Shown: one piece after another, positions 24,969 to 32,470 of the stretch
Numbering within the stretch: the stretch's first letter is position 1
How the letters are laid out: each line of letters opens with the position of its first letter
Assembly (NCBI GenBank): GCA_027623555.1
Contig: JAQBSZ010000043.1
Location: forward strand, 1 to 32,470
Source of the DNA: Pseudomonadota bacterium
Lineage (GTDB): Bacteria; Pseudomonadota; Gammaproteobacteria; Pseudomonadales; Pseudohongiellaceae
DNA length: 32,470 bases
Reading direction: 5' to 3'
Notes under the pieces: generated by a model
The model's database searches: none
The model's input: only the letters and a program-made list of their open reading frames with translations
What the model was told of the DNA's origin: nothing
Position numbers and translations under genes: made by a program

Positions 24969-25736
24969 TCAGGACTCCTTTGTTTCTTCTGGAGCAGTCG
25001 CTTCTTCTGCCGCTTGAACCGCTTGCGCATCATCTTCAGCTGCTGGCGCTGCGCCCTGGGCATCTGCAGATGAATCCACTTTCTCTTCTACATTCTCTTC
25101 TTTAGTCGCTTCCACGGTGGTCACTTCAACTTCTTCTGCAGCAGCTTTTGCGGGAGCAGCCTTACGCTTGGCTGGCTTCTCGTCAACAGCTGTCGGCATA
25201 CCCCGGAATGGAAAGCGCAAGGCAGTCAATAGCGCACGCCCTTCATCATCCGTCCGGGCAGTGGTAGTAATTGTGATATCCAGCCCCCGCAACATGTCGA
25301 TCTTGTCGTATTCGATCTCCGGGAAAATAATCTGTTCGTTCACGCCCATAGCAAAGTTACCGCGACCATCGAATGATTTCGGGCTCAAACCCCTGAAATC
25401 CCTGATGCGCGGAATCGCGATATCCACGAGTCTCTCCAGGAATTCATACATGCGTTCACCACGCAGAGTCACCTTACAGCCCACAGGCCAACCTTCACGG
25501 ATCTTGAATCCGGCAATACTCTTGCGTGCCTTTGTAATTACAACCTTTTGGCCGCTAATCATCTCGAGGTCACCAGCCGCATTTTCCAGAATCTTCTTAT
25601 CTGCCAATGCCTCACCCAGACCCATGTTCAGGACCACCTTGGTGATCTTTGGAACACGCATCGTGTTGTCAAACCCGAACTGCTGTAACAGCGCCGGGAT
25701 AACTTCTTTTCTGTAATACTCTCTTAACTGAGCCAT
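24969..25736 (-). CDS. rplE: Large-subunit ribosomal protein uL5 with acidic C-terminal tail
   Basis: 255 aa, against about 179 in most bacteria. The core (1 to about 178) is normal: [57 protein letters not shown] and [26 protein letters not shown]. About 77 further residues follow, with a short Lys/Ala/Pro run ([11 protein letters not shown]) and then a strongly acidic, Ala/Glu/Thr-rich stretch ending EETKES. The core holds 5S rRNA in the central protuberance. The tail is probably disordered; it stays in frame and is bounded by a normal stop, so it is not an artefact of a frameshift at the rpsN start. Confidence 0.95.
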   Translation of the reverse strand: MAQLREYYRKEVIPALLQQFGFDNTMRVPKITKVVLNMGLGEALADKKILENAAGDLEMISGQKVVITKARKSIAGFKIREGWPVGCKVTLRGERMYEFLERLVDIAIPRIRDFRGLSPKSFDGRGNFAMGVNEQIIFPEIEYDKIDMLRGLDITITTTARTDDEGRALLTALRFPFRGMPTAVDEKPAKRKAAPAKAAAEEVEVTTVEATKEENVEEKVDSSADAQGAAPAAEDDAQAVQAAEEATAPEETKES

Positions 25737-25756
25737 GAGGGATAACCCGTCTATAC

Positions 25757-26071
25757 CTAATCTATATCTTGACGATTGGATTTGAAGACACGCTTTTTAC
25801 TGCCATCTTCGTCTACCTGGATGCCAACTCGATCAGCCGAGTTTGCTCCAGCATTAAATATTGCAATGTTTGAAACGTGGATCGATGCCTCTTTCTCGAC
25901 AATGCCACCGGGTTGACCCAGGTTTGGGTTTGGCCGAGTGTGACGCTTGACCATATTCACTCCAGCGACAATCACTTGGTCTTTGCCAACCAATCGAGCA
26001 ACAGTTCCGCGCTTGCCTTTGTCCTTGCCGGTGATCACAATCACTTCATCATCACGTTTTAGTTTGTTCAT
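25757..26071 (-). CDS. rplX: Large-subunit ribosomal protein uL24
   Basis: 104 aa. The KOW motif is in [22 protein letters not shown] near the start, followed by [35 protein letters not shown]. It initiates 50S assembly near the exit tunnel. Spacing to rplE is 20 bases. Confidence 0.97.
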   Translation of the reverse strand: MNKLKRDDEVIVITGKDKGKRGTVARLVGKDQVIVAGVNMVKRHTRPNPNLGQPGGIVEKEASIHVSNIAIFNAGANSADRVGIQVDEDGSKKRVFKSNRQDID

Positions 26072-26159
26072 TTCTTATGTATCTCTAGTTTGCTCTATTG
26101 CATCTGCAGTGAATCAATTAATTGCTCGTGCTCCTGATCTGTTTTATGTTCTCTCATAC

Positions 26160-26528
26160 TTAAAGAACTTCTGGCGCCAGCGAAATAATTCGCATGAATT
26201 TCTCAGTTCGCAGTTCTCGCGTTACCGGTCCAAAAACACGGGTACCGATAGGTGCATTCTGGGCATTCAACAAAATGGCCGCATTATCATCGAAGCGAAT
26301 CAACGATCCGTCACCTCGACGCACACCCTTCTTGGTGCGCACTACTAATGCAGTCAAAACCTGCCCCTTTTTTACCTTACCGCGAGGAATCGCTTCCTTT
26401 ACGGTTACTTTGATAATGTCGCCAATATGTGCGTAACGGCGATGGGATCCGCCCAGCACCTTGATACACATTACGCGTCGTGCGCCGCTATTGTCGGCGA
26501 CATCTAAGTATGACTGCACTTGAATCAT
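26160..26528 (-). CDS. rplN: Large-subunit ribosomal protein uL14
   Basis: 122 aa. [27 protein letters not shown] is the family start, and [22 protein letters not shown] and [12 protein letters not shown] are typical. It meets the small subunit in bridge B8. It begins the spc operon in E. coli terms; here the 65-base gap from rpsQ may hold the operon boundary. Confidence 0.98.
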   Translation of the reverse strand: MIQVQSYLDVADNSGARRVMCIKVLGGSHRRYAHIGDIIKVTVKEAIPRGKVKKGQVLTALVVRTKKGVRRGDGSLIRFDDNAAILLNAQNAPIGTRVFGPVTRELRTEKFMRIISLAPEVL

Positions 26529-26593
26529 CGATTCACTCCATCTTGTATTCGTCTATCGAATACAGATTCATCTCTCAATCTTCTAAAACCTGA

Positions 26594-26887
26594 TTAAACC
26601 TGGGTTGCCCTTTCATCTATCGAAACCAGTGACCAGCTCTTGGTTTTCGAGATAGGACGAACTTCCTTAATTGTTACTGCATCACCTGGCAAACAATCAT
26701 TATTTGCATCATGTGCATGAATCTTGGTAGATCGCTTGATGATCTTGCCATACACCGGATGCTTCACTCGGCGTTCAACCAGCACAACGATGGACTTGTC
26801 CATCTTGTTGCTTATTACACTACCAGACACCGTGCGCGCTTTGATCGCCTGGTTGTCTTGGTTCTCTTGAACTTCACTGTCCGACAT
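26594..26887 (-). CDS. rpsQ: Small-subunit ribosomal protein uS17
   Basis: 97 aa, about 10-13 longer at the N-terminus than E. coli S17 (84 aa). The OB-fold core has [37 protein letters not shown] and the C-terminal [18 protein letters not shown]. The acidic Ser/Glu/Gln leader ([12 protein letters not shown]) is nonstandard but small. It lies between rpmC and rplN. Confidence 0.96.
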   Translation of the reverse strand: MSDSEVQENQDNQAIKARTVSGSVISNKMDKSIVVLVERRVKHPVYGKIIKRSTKIHAHDANNDCLPGDAVTIKEVRPISKTKSWSLVSIDERATQV

Positions 26888-26889
26888 AA

Positions 26890-27108
26890 TTACGCTTCAC
26901 CCTTGGAAGATTCAACTTCATGCTTCTGTTTTTCAGTAATAATCGTCTTTACCCGCGCGATGTCTTTTCTCACTGCTTTAACCAGATGAATTTGGCCCAG
27001 TTGCCCAGTGGCATTCTGCATGCGGTAACTAAACTGATCTTTATAAAGATCCTGCAATTGAGTTTGCAGTTCCTCAACGGATTTATCTCTCAATTCGCCT
27101 GCTTTCAT
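26890..27108 (-). CDS. rpmC: Large-subunit ribosomal protein uL29
   Basis: 72 aa. [31 protein letters not shown] is the typical coiled two-helix start, and [15 protein letters not shown] the second helix. The C-terminal tail (EVESSKGEA) adds about nine residues. It lies at the exit tunnel beside L23. Its start overlaps the rplP stop by one base. Confidence 0.96.
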   Translation of the reverse strand: MKAGELRDKSVEELQTQLQDLYKDQFSYRMQNATGQLGQIHLVKAVRKDIARVKTIITEKQKHEVESSKGEA

Positions 27109-27521
27109 TACATCACCGTCCGCTTAACAAAGCTGGTTTCGAATGGCAGCTTGGCTGAAGCTAATGAAAGGGCTTCACGCGCCAGCTCCTCATCGACACC
27201 TTCAATCTCAAACATGATTCGACCGGGTTGAATCTGAGCAACCCAATACTCAACATTACCTTTACCTTTACCCTGACGCACTTCCAGTGGCTTCTGTGTA
27301 ATGGGCTTATCCGGAAACACTCGAATCCAGATTTTTCCACCGCGCTTGATTTTTCTAGTCATTGCACGACGAGCCGCCTCGATCTGCCGAGCAGTAAGTC
27401 GACCACGCGACATCGCTTTCAGGCCAAATTCGCCAAAATCCACGTTACTACCGCGATGGGACAGACCACGATTGCGGCCTTTCATCATCTTGCGGAATTT
27501 TGTTCGTTTAGGTTGTAACAC
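27108..27521 (-). CDS. rplP: Large-subunit ribosomal protein uL16
   Basis: 137 aa. [24 protein letters not shown] starts it, and [36 protein letters not shown] and [24 protein letters not shown] follow. It lies near the A site and is a target of the arginine hydroxylase family in some bacteria. It starts about 20 bases after rpsC. Confidence 0.98.
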   Translation of the reverse strand: MLQPKRTKFRKMMKGRNRGLSHRGSNVDFGEFGLKAMSRGRLTARQIEAARRAMTRKIKRGGKIWIRVFPDKPITQKPLEVRQGKGKGNVEYWVAQIQPGRIMFEIEGVDEELAREALSLASAKLPFETSFVKRTVM

Positions 27522-27541
27522 GTCTCTGTTCCTCTAACCTT

Positions 27542-28210
27542 CTAGCTGGCCTTGGTTTGAGATGAAGTAAAAATCTCATTCAGATCCAAGATCTCACCTT
27601 TGAATATCCAAACCTTTACACCTATGATGCCGTATGTAGTAGTGGCCTTTGAGGTTGCGAAGTCGATATCTGCTCGCAATGTGTGTAACGGTACCCGGCC
27701 TTCGCGGTACCACTCAGAGCGGGCGATTTCGGTTCCACCCAGGCGTCCACCAACCTGCACCTTGATTCCTTCGGCTCCCTGGCGCATTGCGTTCTGTACT
27801 GCGCGTTTCATTGCGCGACGAAACATCACGCGGCGTTCGAGTTGCGATGCTACGCTGTCAGCGACAAGTTGAGCATCCAGATCGGGCTTGCGAATCTCTT
27901 CGATATTTATCTGCACCGGGATTCCCATTTTCTTTGAGAGAACTCCGCGCAGGGTTTCTACATCCTCGCCCTTTTTACCAATCACTATTCCTGGTCGCGC
28001 CGTGTATATAGTAAGCTTTGCTGTCTGTGCCGGCCTTTCGATTTCGACGCGGGAAACCGAGGCACTGGCGAGGCGCTTCTTCACGAAGTCTCTGACTTGT
28101 AAATCCATTAACAAATTGTCTGCGTATTTTTTGCCTTCGGCGAACCACACCGAAGTGTGCTTCTTAACGATTCCAAGGCGAATACCAGTTGGATGTACTT
28201 TTTGACCCAT
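27542..28210 (-). CDS. rpsC: Small-subunit ribosomal protein uS3
   Basis: 222 aa. [27 protein letters not shown], the KH domain motif [19 protein letters not shown] and the C-terminal domain with [22 protein letters not shown] and [16 protein letters not shown]. It lines the mRNA entry channel. It follows rplV by 16 bases. Confidence 0.98.
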   Translation of the reverse strand: MGQKVHPTGIRLGIVKKHTSVWFAEGKKYADNLLMDLQVRDFVKKRLASASVSRVEIERPAQTAKLTIYTARPGIVIGKKGEDVETLRGVLSKKMGIPVQINIEEIRKPDLDAQLVADSVASQLERRVMFRRAMKRAVQNAMRQGAEGIKVQVGGRLGGTEIARSEWYREGRVPLHTLRADIDFATSKATTTYGIIGVKVWIFKGEILDLNEIFTSSQTKAS

Positions 28211-28226
28211 CCGAATCTCCTAATTA

Positions 28227-28559
28227 CTAGCTGTCAGCGACTGTAATTGTTATGTGACATGAGCGCTTGAGTATGCGATCGGCGCGACCCTTCGCTCTCG
28301 GCATAATGCGTTTCATAGTCATACCTTCATCAACACAAATCGTTGATATTTTCAGCTCATCCACGTCCGCTCCTTCGTTGTGCTCGGCATTGGCAATCGC
28401 TGAGTCCAGTACCTTCTTTATAATTGCAGCGCCTTTCTTGGTGCTGTAACTCAGCAGCTCAAGCGCTTCTTCAACGCCTTTGCCTCGTACCTGATCTGCT
28501 ACCAGCCGGGCTTTCTGCGCCGAGAGACGGACGCCTTTTAATTTCGCTATTACTTCCAT
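28227..28559 (-). CDS. rplV: Large-subunit ribosomal protein uL22
   Basis: 110 aa. [30 protein letters not shown] is the first family helix, and the tunnel loop precedes the end [25 protein letters not shown]. The beta-hairpin with [10 protein letters not shown] reaches the exit tunnel, where macrolide resistance changes occur in other species; the residues here look ordinary. Confidence 0.97.
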   Translation of the reverse strand: MEVIAKLKGVRLSAQKARLVADQVRGKGVEEALELLSYSTKKGAAIIKKVLDSAIANAEHNEGADVDELKISTICVDEGMTMKRIMPRAKGRADRILKRSCHITITVADS

Positions 28560-28568
28560 AACCGTCTC

Positions 28569-28841
28569 CTAGCGCGCCTTCTTATCCGCTGTGTGACCAC
28601 GGAAAGTTCGAGTAGTAGAAAACTCGCCCAGCTTATGCCCAACCATGTCTTCGTTAATGAAAACTGGAATGTGTTGACGGCCATTATGAACGGCAATAGT
28701 CAGTCCTATCATCACAGGTGACACCATGGAACGACGTGACCATGTCTTGATTGGTCTCTTGTCATTTTTATCAACAGCGGTCTGTACTTTCTTCATCAAG
28801 TGAAGATCAATGAACGGACCCTTTTTTAGTGAACGTGGCAC
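28569..28841 (-). CDS. rpsS: Small-subunit ribosomal protein uS19
   Basis: 90 aa. [41 protein letters not shown] and [22 protein letters not shown] are the family motifs. It sits in the 30S head near S13. It follows rplB by about 24 bases. Confidence 0.98.
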   Translation of the reverse strand: MPRSLKKGPFIDLHLMKKVQTAVDKNDKRPIKTWSRRSMVSPVMIGLTIAVHNGRQHIPVFINEDMVGHKLGEFSTTRTFRGHTADKKAR

Positions 28842-28865
28842 GAATAAAATCCTCTATCACTCGCC

Positions 28866-29696
28866 TTAGCGGTTTGATTTTCTACGACGAACAATCATCT
28901 TGTTAGTTCGCTTGTTAGTTCTGGTCTTGTATCCCTTCGTCGGTGTACCCCAGGGAGAGACCGGGTGTCGACCACCGGATGTTCTACCCTCACCACCACC
29001 ATGCGGGTGATCAACCGGGTTCATGGCTACGCCGCGAACGGTCGGTCTGACGCCTCTCCATCGCTTGGCTCCGGCTTTACCGAGTGAGCGCAGTGAATGT
29101 TCTGAATTGGAAACCTCACCGAGTGTCGCACGACATTCACTTAATACCTTGCGCATCTCACCAGAACGCAGCCGCAAAGTTGCGTAGTCACCCTCTCGCG
29201 CAACAAGTTGCAAAGAGGTACCAGCGCTTCTTGCGATTTGAGCTCCCTTACCCGGCTTCATTTCAACACAATGCACAGTGCTACCGAGCGGTATGTTTCT
29301 TAGTGGTAAACAGTTGCCCACCTTGATTGGCGCTTCATCGCCTGAGATTACCGCATCGCCCTTATTCATTTTGGCTGGCGCAATGATGTAGCGGCGTTCG
29401 CCGTCAGCATACAAAAGCAAAGCAATATTGGCGGAACGATTCGGATCGTATTCCAGTCGCTCAATCGCGGCTTCAATGCCGTCTTTGTCGCGGCGAAAAT
29501 CGATAATTCGATATTTCTGCTTATGACCACCGCCCTGGTGACGACATGTAATGCGTCCCTTGTTGTTTCTGCCGCCAGTCTTTGGTTTCGGCGCAGTCAA
29601 TGGTGCATAAGGCTCGCCTTTATGCAGATCGGGGTTCACAACCTTGATGACGAAACGTCGTCCCGGTGATGTAGGTTTACACTTTACTACTGGCAT
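28866..29696 (-). CDS. rplB: Large-subunit ribosomal protein uL2
   Basis: 276 aa. [35 protein letters not shown] and the conserved peptidyl-transferase-proximal [31 protein letters not shown] segment are present, the latter with the conserved histidine. It is needed for subunit joining. Standard position after rplW. Confidence 0.99.
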   Translation of the reverse strand: MPVVKCKPTSPGRRFVIKVVNPDLHKGEPYAPLTAPKPKTGGRNNKGRITCRHQGGGHKQKYRIIDFRRDKDGIEAAIERLEYDPNRSANIALLLYADGERRYIIAPAKMNKGDAVISGDEAPIKVGNCLPLRNIPLGSTVHCVEMKPGKGAQIARSAGTSLQLVAREGDYATLRLRSGEMRKVLSECRATLGEVSNSEHSLRSLGKAGAKRWRGVRPTVRGVAMNPVDHPHGGGEGRTSGGRHPVSPWGTPTKGYKTRTNKRTNKMIVRRRKSNR

Positions 29697-29717
29697 GACT
29701 TAACCCTCTATCCCCGA

Positions 29718-30017
29718 TTACCCAATATCCGCGAAATCAATTTCATGCCCGGTTTCCAGCCGTACATAGGCTTTCTTCCAGCTCGGACGGCTGCGCAACT
29801 TGCCGCGCGCTGACCGCTTGGTCTTGCCTTTGACATTTAATACCTGCAACTCGGCAACTTCGACTTTAAAAAGTGATTCAACTGCCTGCTTGATCTCTGG
29901 CTTAGTTGCATCAGACGCGACCTTGAAGGCATATTGGTTATTGTCTTCACCCATCAGCGTCGATTTCTCAGAAACGTGAGGACCGAGTATTACTGTATAC
30001 AAGCGATCTGGATTCAC
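29718..30017 (-). CDS. rplW: Large-subunit ribosomal protein uL23
   Basis: 99 aa. [56 protein letters not shown] and the tail [13 protein letters not shown] are typical. It forms the docking site for trigger factor and SRP at the exit tunnel. It overlaps the rplD stop by four bases. Confidence 0.97.
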   Translation of the reverse strand: MNPDRLYTVILGPHVSEKSTLMGEDNNQYAFKVASDATKPEIKQAVESLFKVEVAELQVLNVKGKTKRSARGKLRSRPSWKKAYVRLETGHEIDFADIG

Positions 30018-30634
30018 GACAGCATCTCCTCAACTTTCTTAAGCGCAGGAACGGTAATCAGCACTTTCTCAAATCCAATTAGACTCACTGGATCGAGTCC
30101 GGAGACATCCAGTGCATCTACTTTGTGAAGATTTCTTGCCGCCAGGTAAAGGTTTTGTTCGATTTGATCGGAAACGATAAGCACATTGTCCAGATCAAAT
30201 TCTTTGAGCTTGGTAACCAAGTCTTTAGTTTTGTGTGATTCGACTGTGAATTCATTAACGACCAGCAGCCGGTCCTGGCGGATTAATTCAGAGAGAATGC
30301 ATTGCATAGCTCCACGGTACATCTTCTTATTCAGCTTCTTGTTGTGATCCTGCGGCCTGGCTGCAAAAGTAACACCACCGCTGCGCCAGAGCGGGCTTCT
30401 AATGGTGCCGGCGCGAGCCCGTCCAGTACCCTTTTGACGGAATGGTTTACGTCCACCACCACGAACTTCTGAACGCGTCTTCTGCTTAACCGTGCCCTGC
30501 CTGGCGCCAGCCATATAGGTGACGACCGTCTGATGTACTAAAGGCTCGTTATACGCGCGGGTAAACGATTCGTCCGAGAGTGAAATTTTTTCTTTGCCCG
30601 TCTTCTTGCCAGGCAGTGCAAGTGCTAGTTCCAT
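30014..30634 (-). CDS. rplD: Large-subunit ribosomal protein uL4
   Basis: 206 aa. The tunnel loop [55 protein letters not shown] is normal. In E. coli this protein represses the S10 operon by attenuation at its leader. That makes the hairpin found between rpsJ and rplC (see terminator entry) noteworthy. It begins just after rplC. Confidence 0.98.
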   Translation of the reverse strand: MELALALPGKKTGKEKISLSDESFTRAYNEPLVHQTVVTYMAGARQGTVKQKTRSEVRGGGRKPFRQKGTGRARAGTIRSPLWRSGGVTFAARPQDHNKKLNKKMYRGAMQCILSELIRQDRLLVVNEFTVESHKTKDLVTKLKEFDLDNVLIVSDQIEQNLYLAARNLHKVDALDVSGLDPVSLIGFEKVLITVPALKKVEEMLS

Positions 30635-30640
30635 TGCCTG

Positions 30641-31279
30641 CTACCTCTTAACCTTAACAGCAGGACGGACGATGACGCTTGAGCCGGTTGCTCCGGGAAC
30701 TGCGCCTTTGATGAGCAATAAATTATTTTCGAGATCTACCCGTATTACTTCCAGGCTTTGGGTGGTTTTCCGTTCCGATCCCATCTGACCTGCCATTTTC
30801 TTGCCTTTCCATACCTTGCCCGGTGTCTGGCATTGGCCGATCGAACCTATAGCACGATGCGACAGGGAGTTGCCATGGGTAGCATCCTGCATGTGGAAAT
30901 TATGGCGCTTAATGCCGCCCTGGAAGCCCTTACCTTTCGAGGTACCAGTGACGTCTACTTTCTGGCCAACCTGGAAACGATCTACCCTGATCTCACTGCC
31001 CAGTTCGAGCTCGTCAAGTTCCGTGGTACGAAATTCCCAAAGGCCATCGCCAGCTTCTGTATTCGCTTTCGCAAAATGCCCGGCAGCGGCCTTGCTCACA
31101 CGCGATGCGCGACGAGAACCGGTGGTTACCTGAATAGCACTGTAACCGTCCGATTCCTGAGTCTTAATTTGAGTAATCCGGTTGGGCTGAACTTCGACAA
31201 CTGTAACAGGTACAGAATTGCCTTCTTCAGTGAAAACGCGAGTCATGCCGCTCTTTCGACCGACTAATCCTATCGACAT
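30641..31279 (-). CDS. rplC: Large-subunit ribosomal protein uL3
   Basis: 212 aa from the ATG at 31279-31277, chosen because GAGG lies nine bases upstream; a frame extension of five codons has no better support. [20 protein letters not shown] begins it. The region [22 protein letters not shown] contains the glutamine that PrmB methylates in E. coli. It lies beside the peptidyl-transferase centre. It is separated from rpsJ by 181 bases, unusually many for this operon. Confidence 0.97.
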   Translation of the reverse strand: MSIGLVGRKSGMTRVFTEEGNSVPVTVVEVQPNRITQIKTQESDGYSAIQVTTGSRRASRVSKAAAGHFAKANTEAGDGLWEFRTTELDELELGSEIRVDRFQVGQKVDVTGTSKGKGFQGGIKRHNFHMQDATHGNSLSHRAIGSIGQCQTPGKVWKGKKMAGQMGSERKTTQSLEVIRVDLENNLLLIKGAVPGATGSSVIVRPAVKVKR

Positions 31280-31393
31280 TGTTATAAACCTCATCGTGCA
31301 AGGGGCTAAAACCCGCTTTGGCCGCAGACGCGTTACACTTAGTTCGTTCCCGCTTCGGGGTAACAGGAGATTTCAGTGCTCCAAAACTTCGTT

Positions 31394-31428
31394 AAAAAAG
31401 GGCAGCGAGGACTGAATGCTCGATTGCC
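31394..31428 (-). terminator. Attenuator-like hairpin between rpsJ and rplC
   Basis: On the minus strand GGCA (31428-31425) pairs with TGCC (31404-31401), and CGAG (31422-31419) with CTCG (31409-31406), with a small internal loop and a nine-base apical loop. A run of TTTTTT follows one base later (31399-31394). It sits in the 181-base rpsJ-rplC spacer, so it would limit expression of the distal ribosomal genes unless bypassed. Confidence 0.7.
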
Positions 31429-31460
31429 TGGTTATGTTCTTTAATGCTTTGCCTGGCGAA

Positions 31461-31781
31461 TTAACCCAGGCTGATCTGTACTTCTACTCCTGCTGCCAGC
31501 TCCAGCTTCATCAGGGCGTCGACTGTCTTTTCAGTCGGCTCGACGATATCCAGCAAACGTTTGTGAGTACGGATTTCGTATTGATCCCGGGCATCTTTAT
31601 TGACATGCGGTGAAATCAATATGGTAAAGCGTTCCTTGTTCGTTGGCAGCGGGATAGGTCCTTTGACCATTGCCCCGGTACGCCGGGCAGTATCCACGAT
31701 TTCCTGGGTAGATTGGTCAATCAGCCGATGATCGAATGCCTTGAGTCGGATTCTGATTCTCTGCGCCGCCTGAGTTGCCAT
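31461..31781 (-). CDS. rpsJ: Small-subunit ribosomal protein uS10
   Basis: 106 aa, three more than E. coli. [30 protein letters not shown] and [35 protein letters not shown] are the family motifs. It is also the NusE antitermination partner. First gene of the S10 operon; GGAG lies 12 bases before the start. Confidence 0.97.
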   Translation of the reverse strand: MATQAAQRIRIRLKAFDHRLIDQSTQEIVDTARRTGAMVKGPIPLPTNKERFTILISPHVNKDARDQYEIRTHKRLLDIVEPTEKTVDALMKLELAAGVEVQISLG

Positions 31782-31871
31782 CTAAATAAAACTCCAAAAA
31801 ACCCAAATAAATTAATAAGTTACTGCACACTTTTCTGGGGTTCAGTTTTCAAACGCCAAAAAAGGATGCGA

Positions 31872-31900
31872 ATTTTAAAGTGGCCACCCTTTTAAGTCAA
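31872..31900 (-). promoter_or_regulatory. Promoter of the S10-spc-alpha operon
   Basis: On the minus strand TTGACT (31900-31895), a 17-base spacer and TAAAAT (31877-31872) give a near-consensus sigma70 promoter. Transcription would begin near 31865, leaving a leader of about 84 bases with no obvious terminator. It shows that the operon starts here and not from an upstream str operon. Confidence 0.72.
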
Positions 31901-32053
31901 GGGAAAGCGGTCTCGAAACCCGCATTATTTCTGGCTTTCAGCGTTTTTCGACAGCTTCATGTCCCGGTGGGTGAGCCGTCAATATCGTGGCAAATTTCAG
32001 CATTTTCGACCGCCGGTATTTCTCTTGCTGGCCATTTTGCCAGTTGAGTCGCC
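31901..32053. other. Intergenic sequence with a short direct repeat
   Basis: No gene recognised. TTTCAGCGTTTTTCGACAGC (31936-31955) and TTTCAGCATTTTCGACCGC (31995-32013) are similar 19-20-base direct repeats. TGGC/GCCA (32030-32043) makes a small hairpin. Confidence 0.5.
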
Positions 32054-32193
32054 CTTGGCGGTACTACGCTGGGCTGCTGGTCCGCGCCGCTCCGCGGTAC
32101 CTTCTCTCCGAAAAGAAGCCTCGCAAACTACGCGAGTCTTTTTTCTGCGTTCAGCGCTGGCCCTTTTATGCAGCCCTGCGTAGTACCGCCAAG
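32054..32193 (-). repeat. Palindromic structured element, copy 1
   Basis: 24-base arms at 32054-32077 and 32170-32193 are complementary at 23 positions, enclosing a 92-base core. Read on the minus strand, the core starts ATAAAAGGGCCAGCGC and ends in a GCGCGGACC block that can pair with it. Two inner hairpins can be drawn: CTCGC with GCGAG (+ strand 32120-32124 and 32132-32136), and CCGC-GGA-GCGG (32087-32097). The core closely matches copy 2 in the opposite orientation, but the outer arms do not. Confidence 0.75.
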
Positions 32194-32291
32194 AGCTTCG
32201 AAACCTGCTGATTCAATGTACTTATCAGGAAAATCTCTTCAGTCATTCTTTACTTTGGTACCAACTTCTTGTCGTCTTGCTGGATGTTCAC
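32194..32291. other. Spacer between the two structured elements
   Basis: 98 bases with no gene, promoter or repeat that I can support. Confidence 0.5.
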
Positions 32292-32437
32292 TGGGTGTGG
32301 GGCAGCAGTTACCGCCACGACGATAAAGGGCCAGCGCCGACCGCAGAAAAATGACTGTTTTCCAGGGCATTTTTCGGAGAGAAGGAACCCCGGAGGGGCG
32401 CAGGTCCGTCGTGGCGGTAACTGCTGCCCCACACCCA
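32292..32437 (+). repeat. Palindromic structured element, copy 2
   Basis: 31-base arms at 32292-32322 and 32407-32437 are perfectly complementary and enclose an 84-base core. The core starts ATAAAGGGCCAGCGCCGA and ends GGCGCAGGTC; GGGCC-A-GCGC pairs with GCGC-A-GGTCC. Inner hairpins are AAAAATG/CATTTTT (32347-32353, 32368-32374) and CCCC-GGA-GGGG (32388-32398). The segment TTTTCGGAGAGAAGG between them is identical in copy 1. Confidence 0.78.
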
Positions 32438-32470
32438 TGCACTGATCCTTACAACAAAGAAGCCTGTGCG

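Noticed and set aside
25117..25716. Plus-strand open frame of 199 codons opposite rplE
   Set aside because: Antisense to the uL5 core and tail; Ser/Ala/Arg-rich shadow with no ribosome-binding site.
32054..32437. Integron attC sites or a CRISPR array
   Set aside because: Two inverted, not directly repeated, copies without the GTTRRRY/RYYYAAC boxes and with no regular spacers.

Overview
The window is chromosomal DNA from a gammaproteobacterium of middling G+C. The genus cannot be fixed from sequence alone. The placement rests on the bacterial gene set, on the complete S10-spc-alpha ribosomal order including secY and rpmJ, and on a gammaproteobacterial-looking RpoA C-terminal domain, QueA, Fur box and tRNA-Leu(CAA) with encoded CCA.

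Region 1 (1-911) is the edge of a probable genomic island. The N-terminal half of a DUF4102-type tyrosine integrase runs off the left end, beside the 3' end of a tRNA-Leu gene that has a clear sigma70 promoter. Region 2 (912-7569) holds housekeeping and regulatory genes: queA, mdh, a LytS-type sensor kinase overlapping its LytTR response regulator, and an Lrp-family regulator divergent from a long-form 2-isopropylmalate synthase gene. Region 3 (7570-11143) looks like one iron-regulated unit. A Fur box overlaps a promoter for an outer-membrane porin, a periplasmic FMN-binding protein with a covalent flavinylation motif, a PepSY-type membrane protein and a membrane-anchored rhodanese; it suggests an electron-transfer system serving metal reduction or uptake. 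Region 4 (11144-14629) carries an ECF sigma factor, its zinc-finger anti-sigma factor and a secreted coiled-coil protein. A 181-bp MITE-like element follows, inserted exactly at a stop codon, and then a convergent gene for a secreted protein with YPNG repeats. Region 5 (14630-17431) has a small zinc-ribbon protein, a PHP-domain phosphoesterase, a DinB-like protein and a 490-base non-coding stretch rich in hairpins.

Region 6 (17432-31781, minus strand) is the uninterrupted S10-spc-alpha supercluster of 28 genes from rpsJ to rplQ, with a near-consensus promoter upstream of rpsJ. It has four oddities: long low-complexity C-terminal tails on L5 and L15, an attenuator-like hairpin with a T-run between rpsJ and rplC, and an 18-bp inverted repeat between rpsM and rpmJ.

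Region 7 (31782-32470) has no convincing gene. It holds two oppositely oriented copies of a palindromic element. Their cores are closely similar, with at least one compensatory base-pair change, but their long outer stems differ in sequence. This conserved-structure family and the Fur-controlled flavin/PepSY unit are the most interesting items here.
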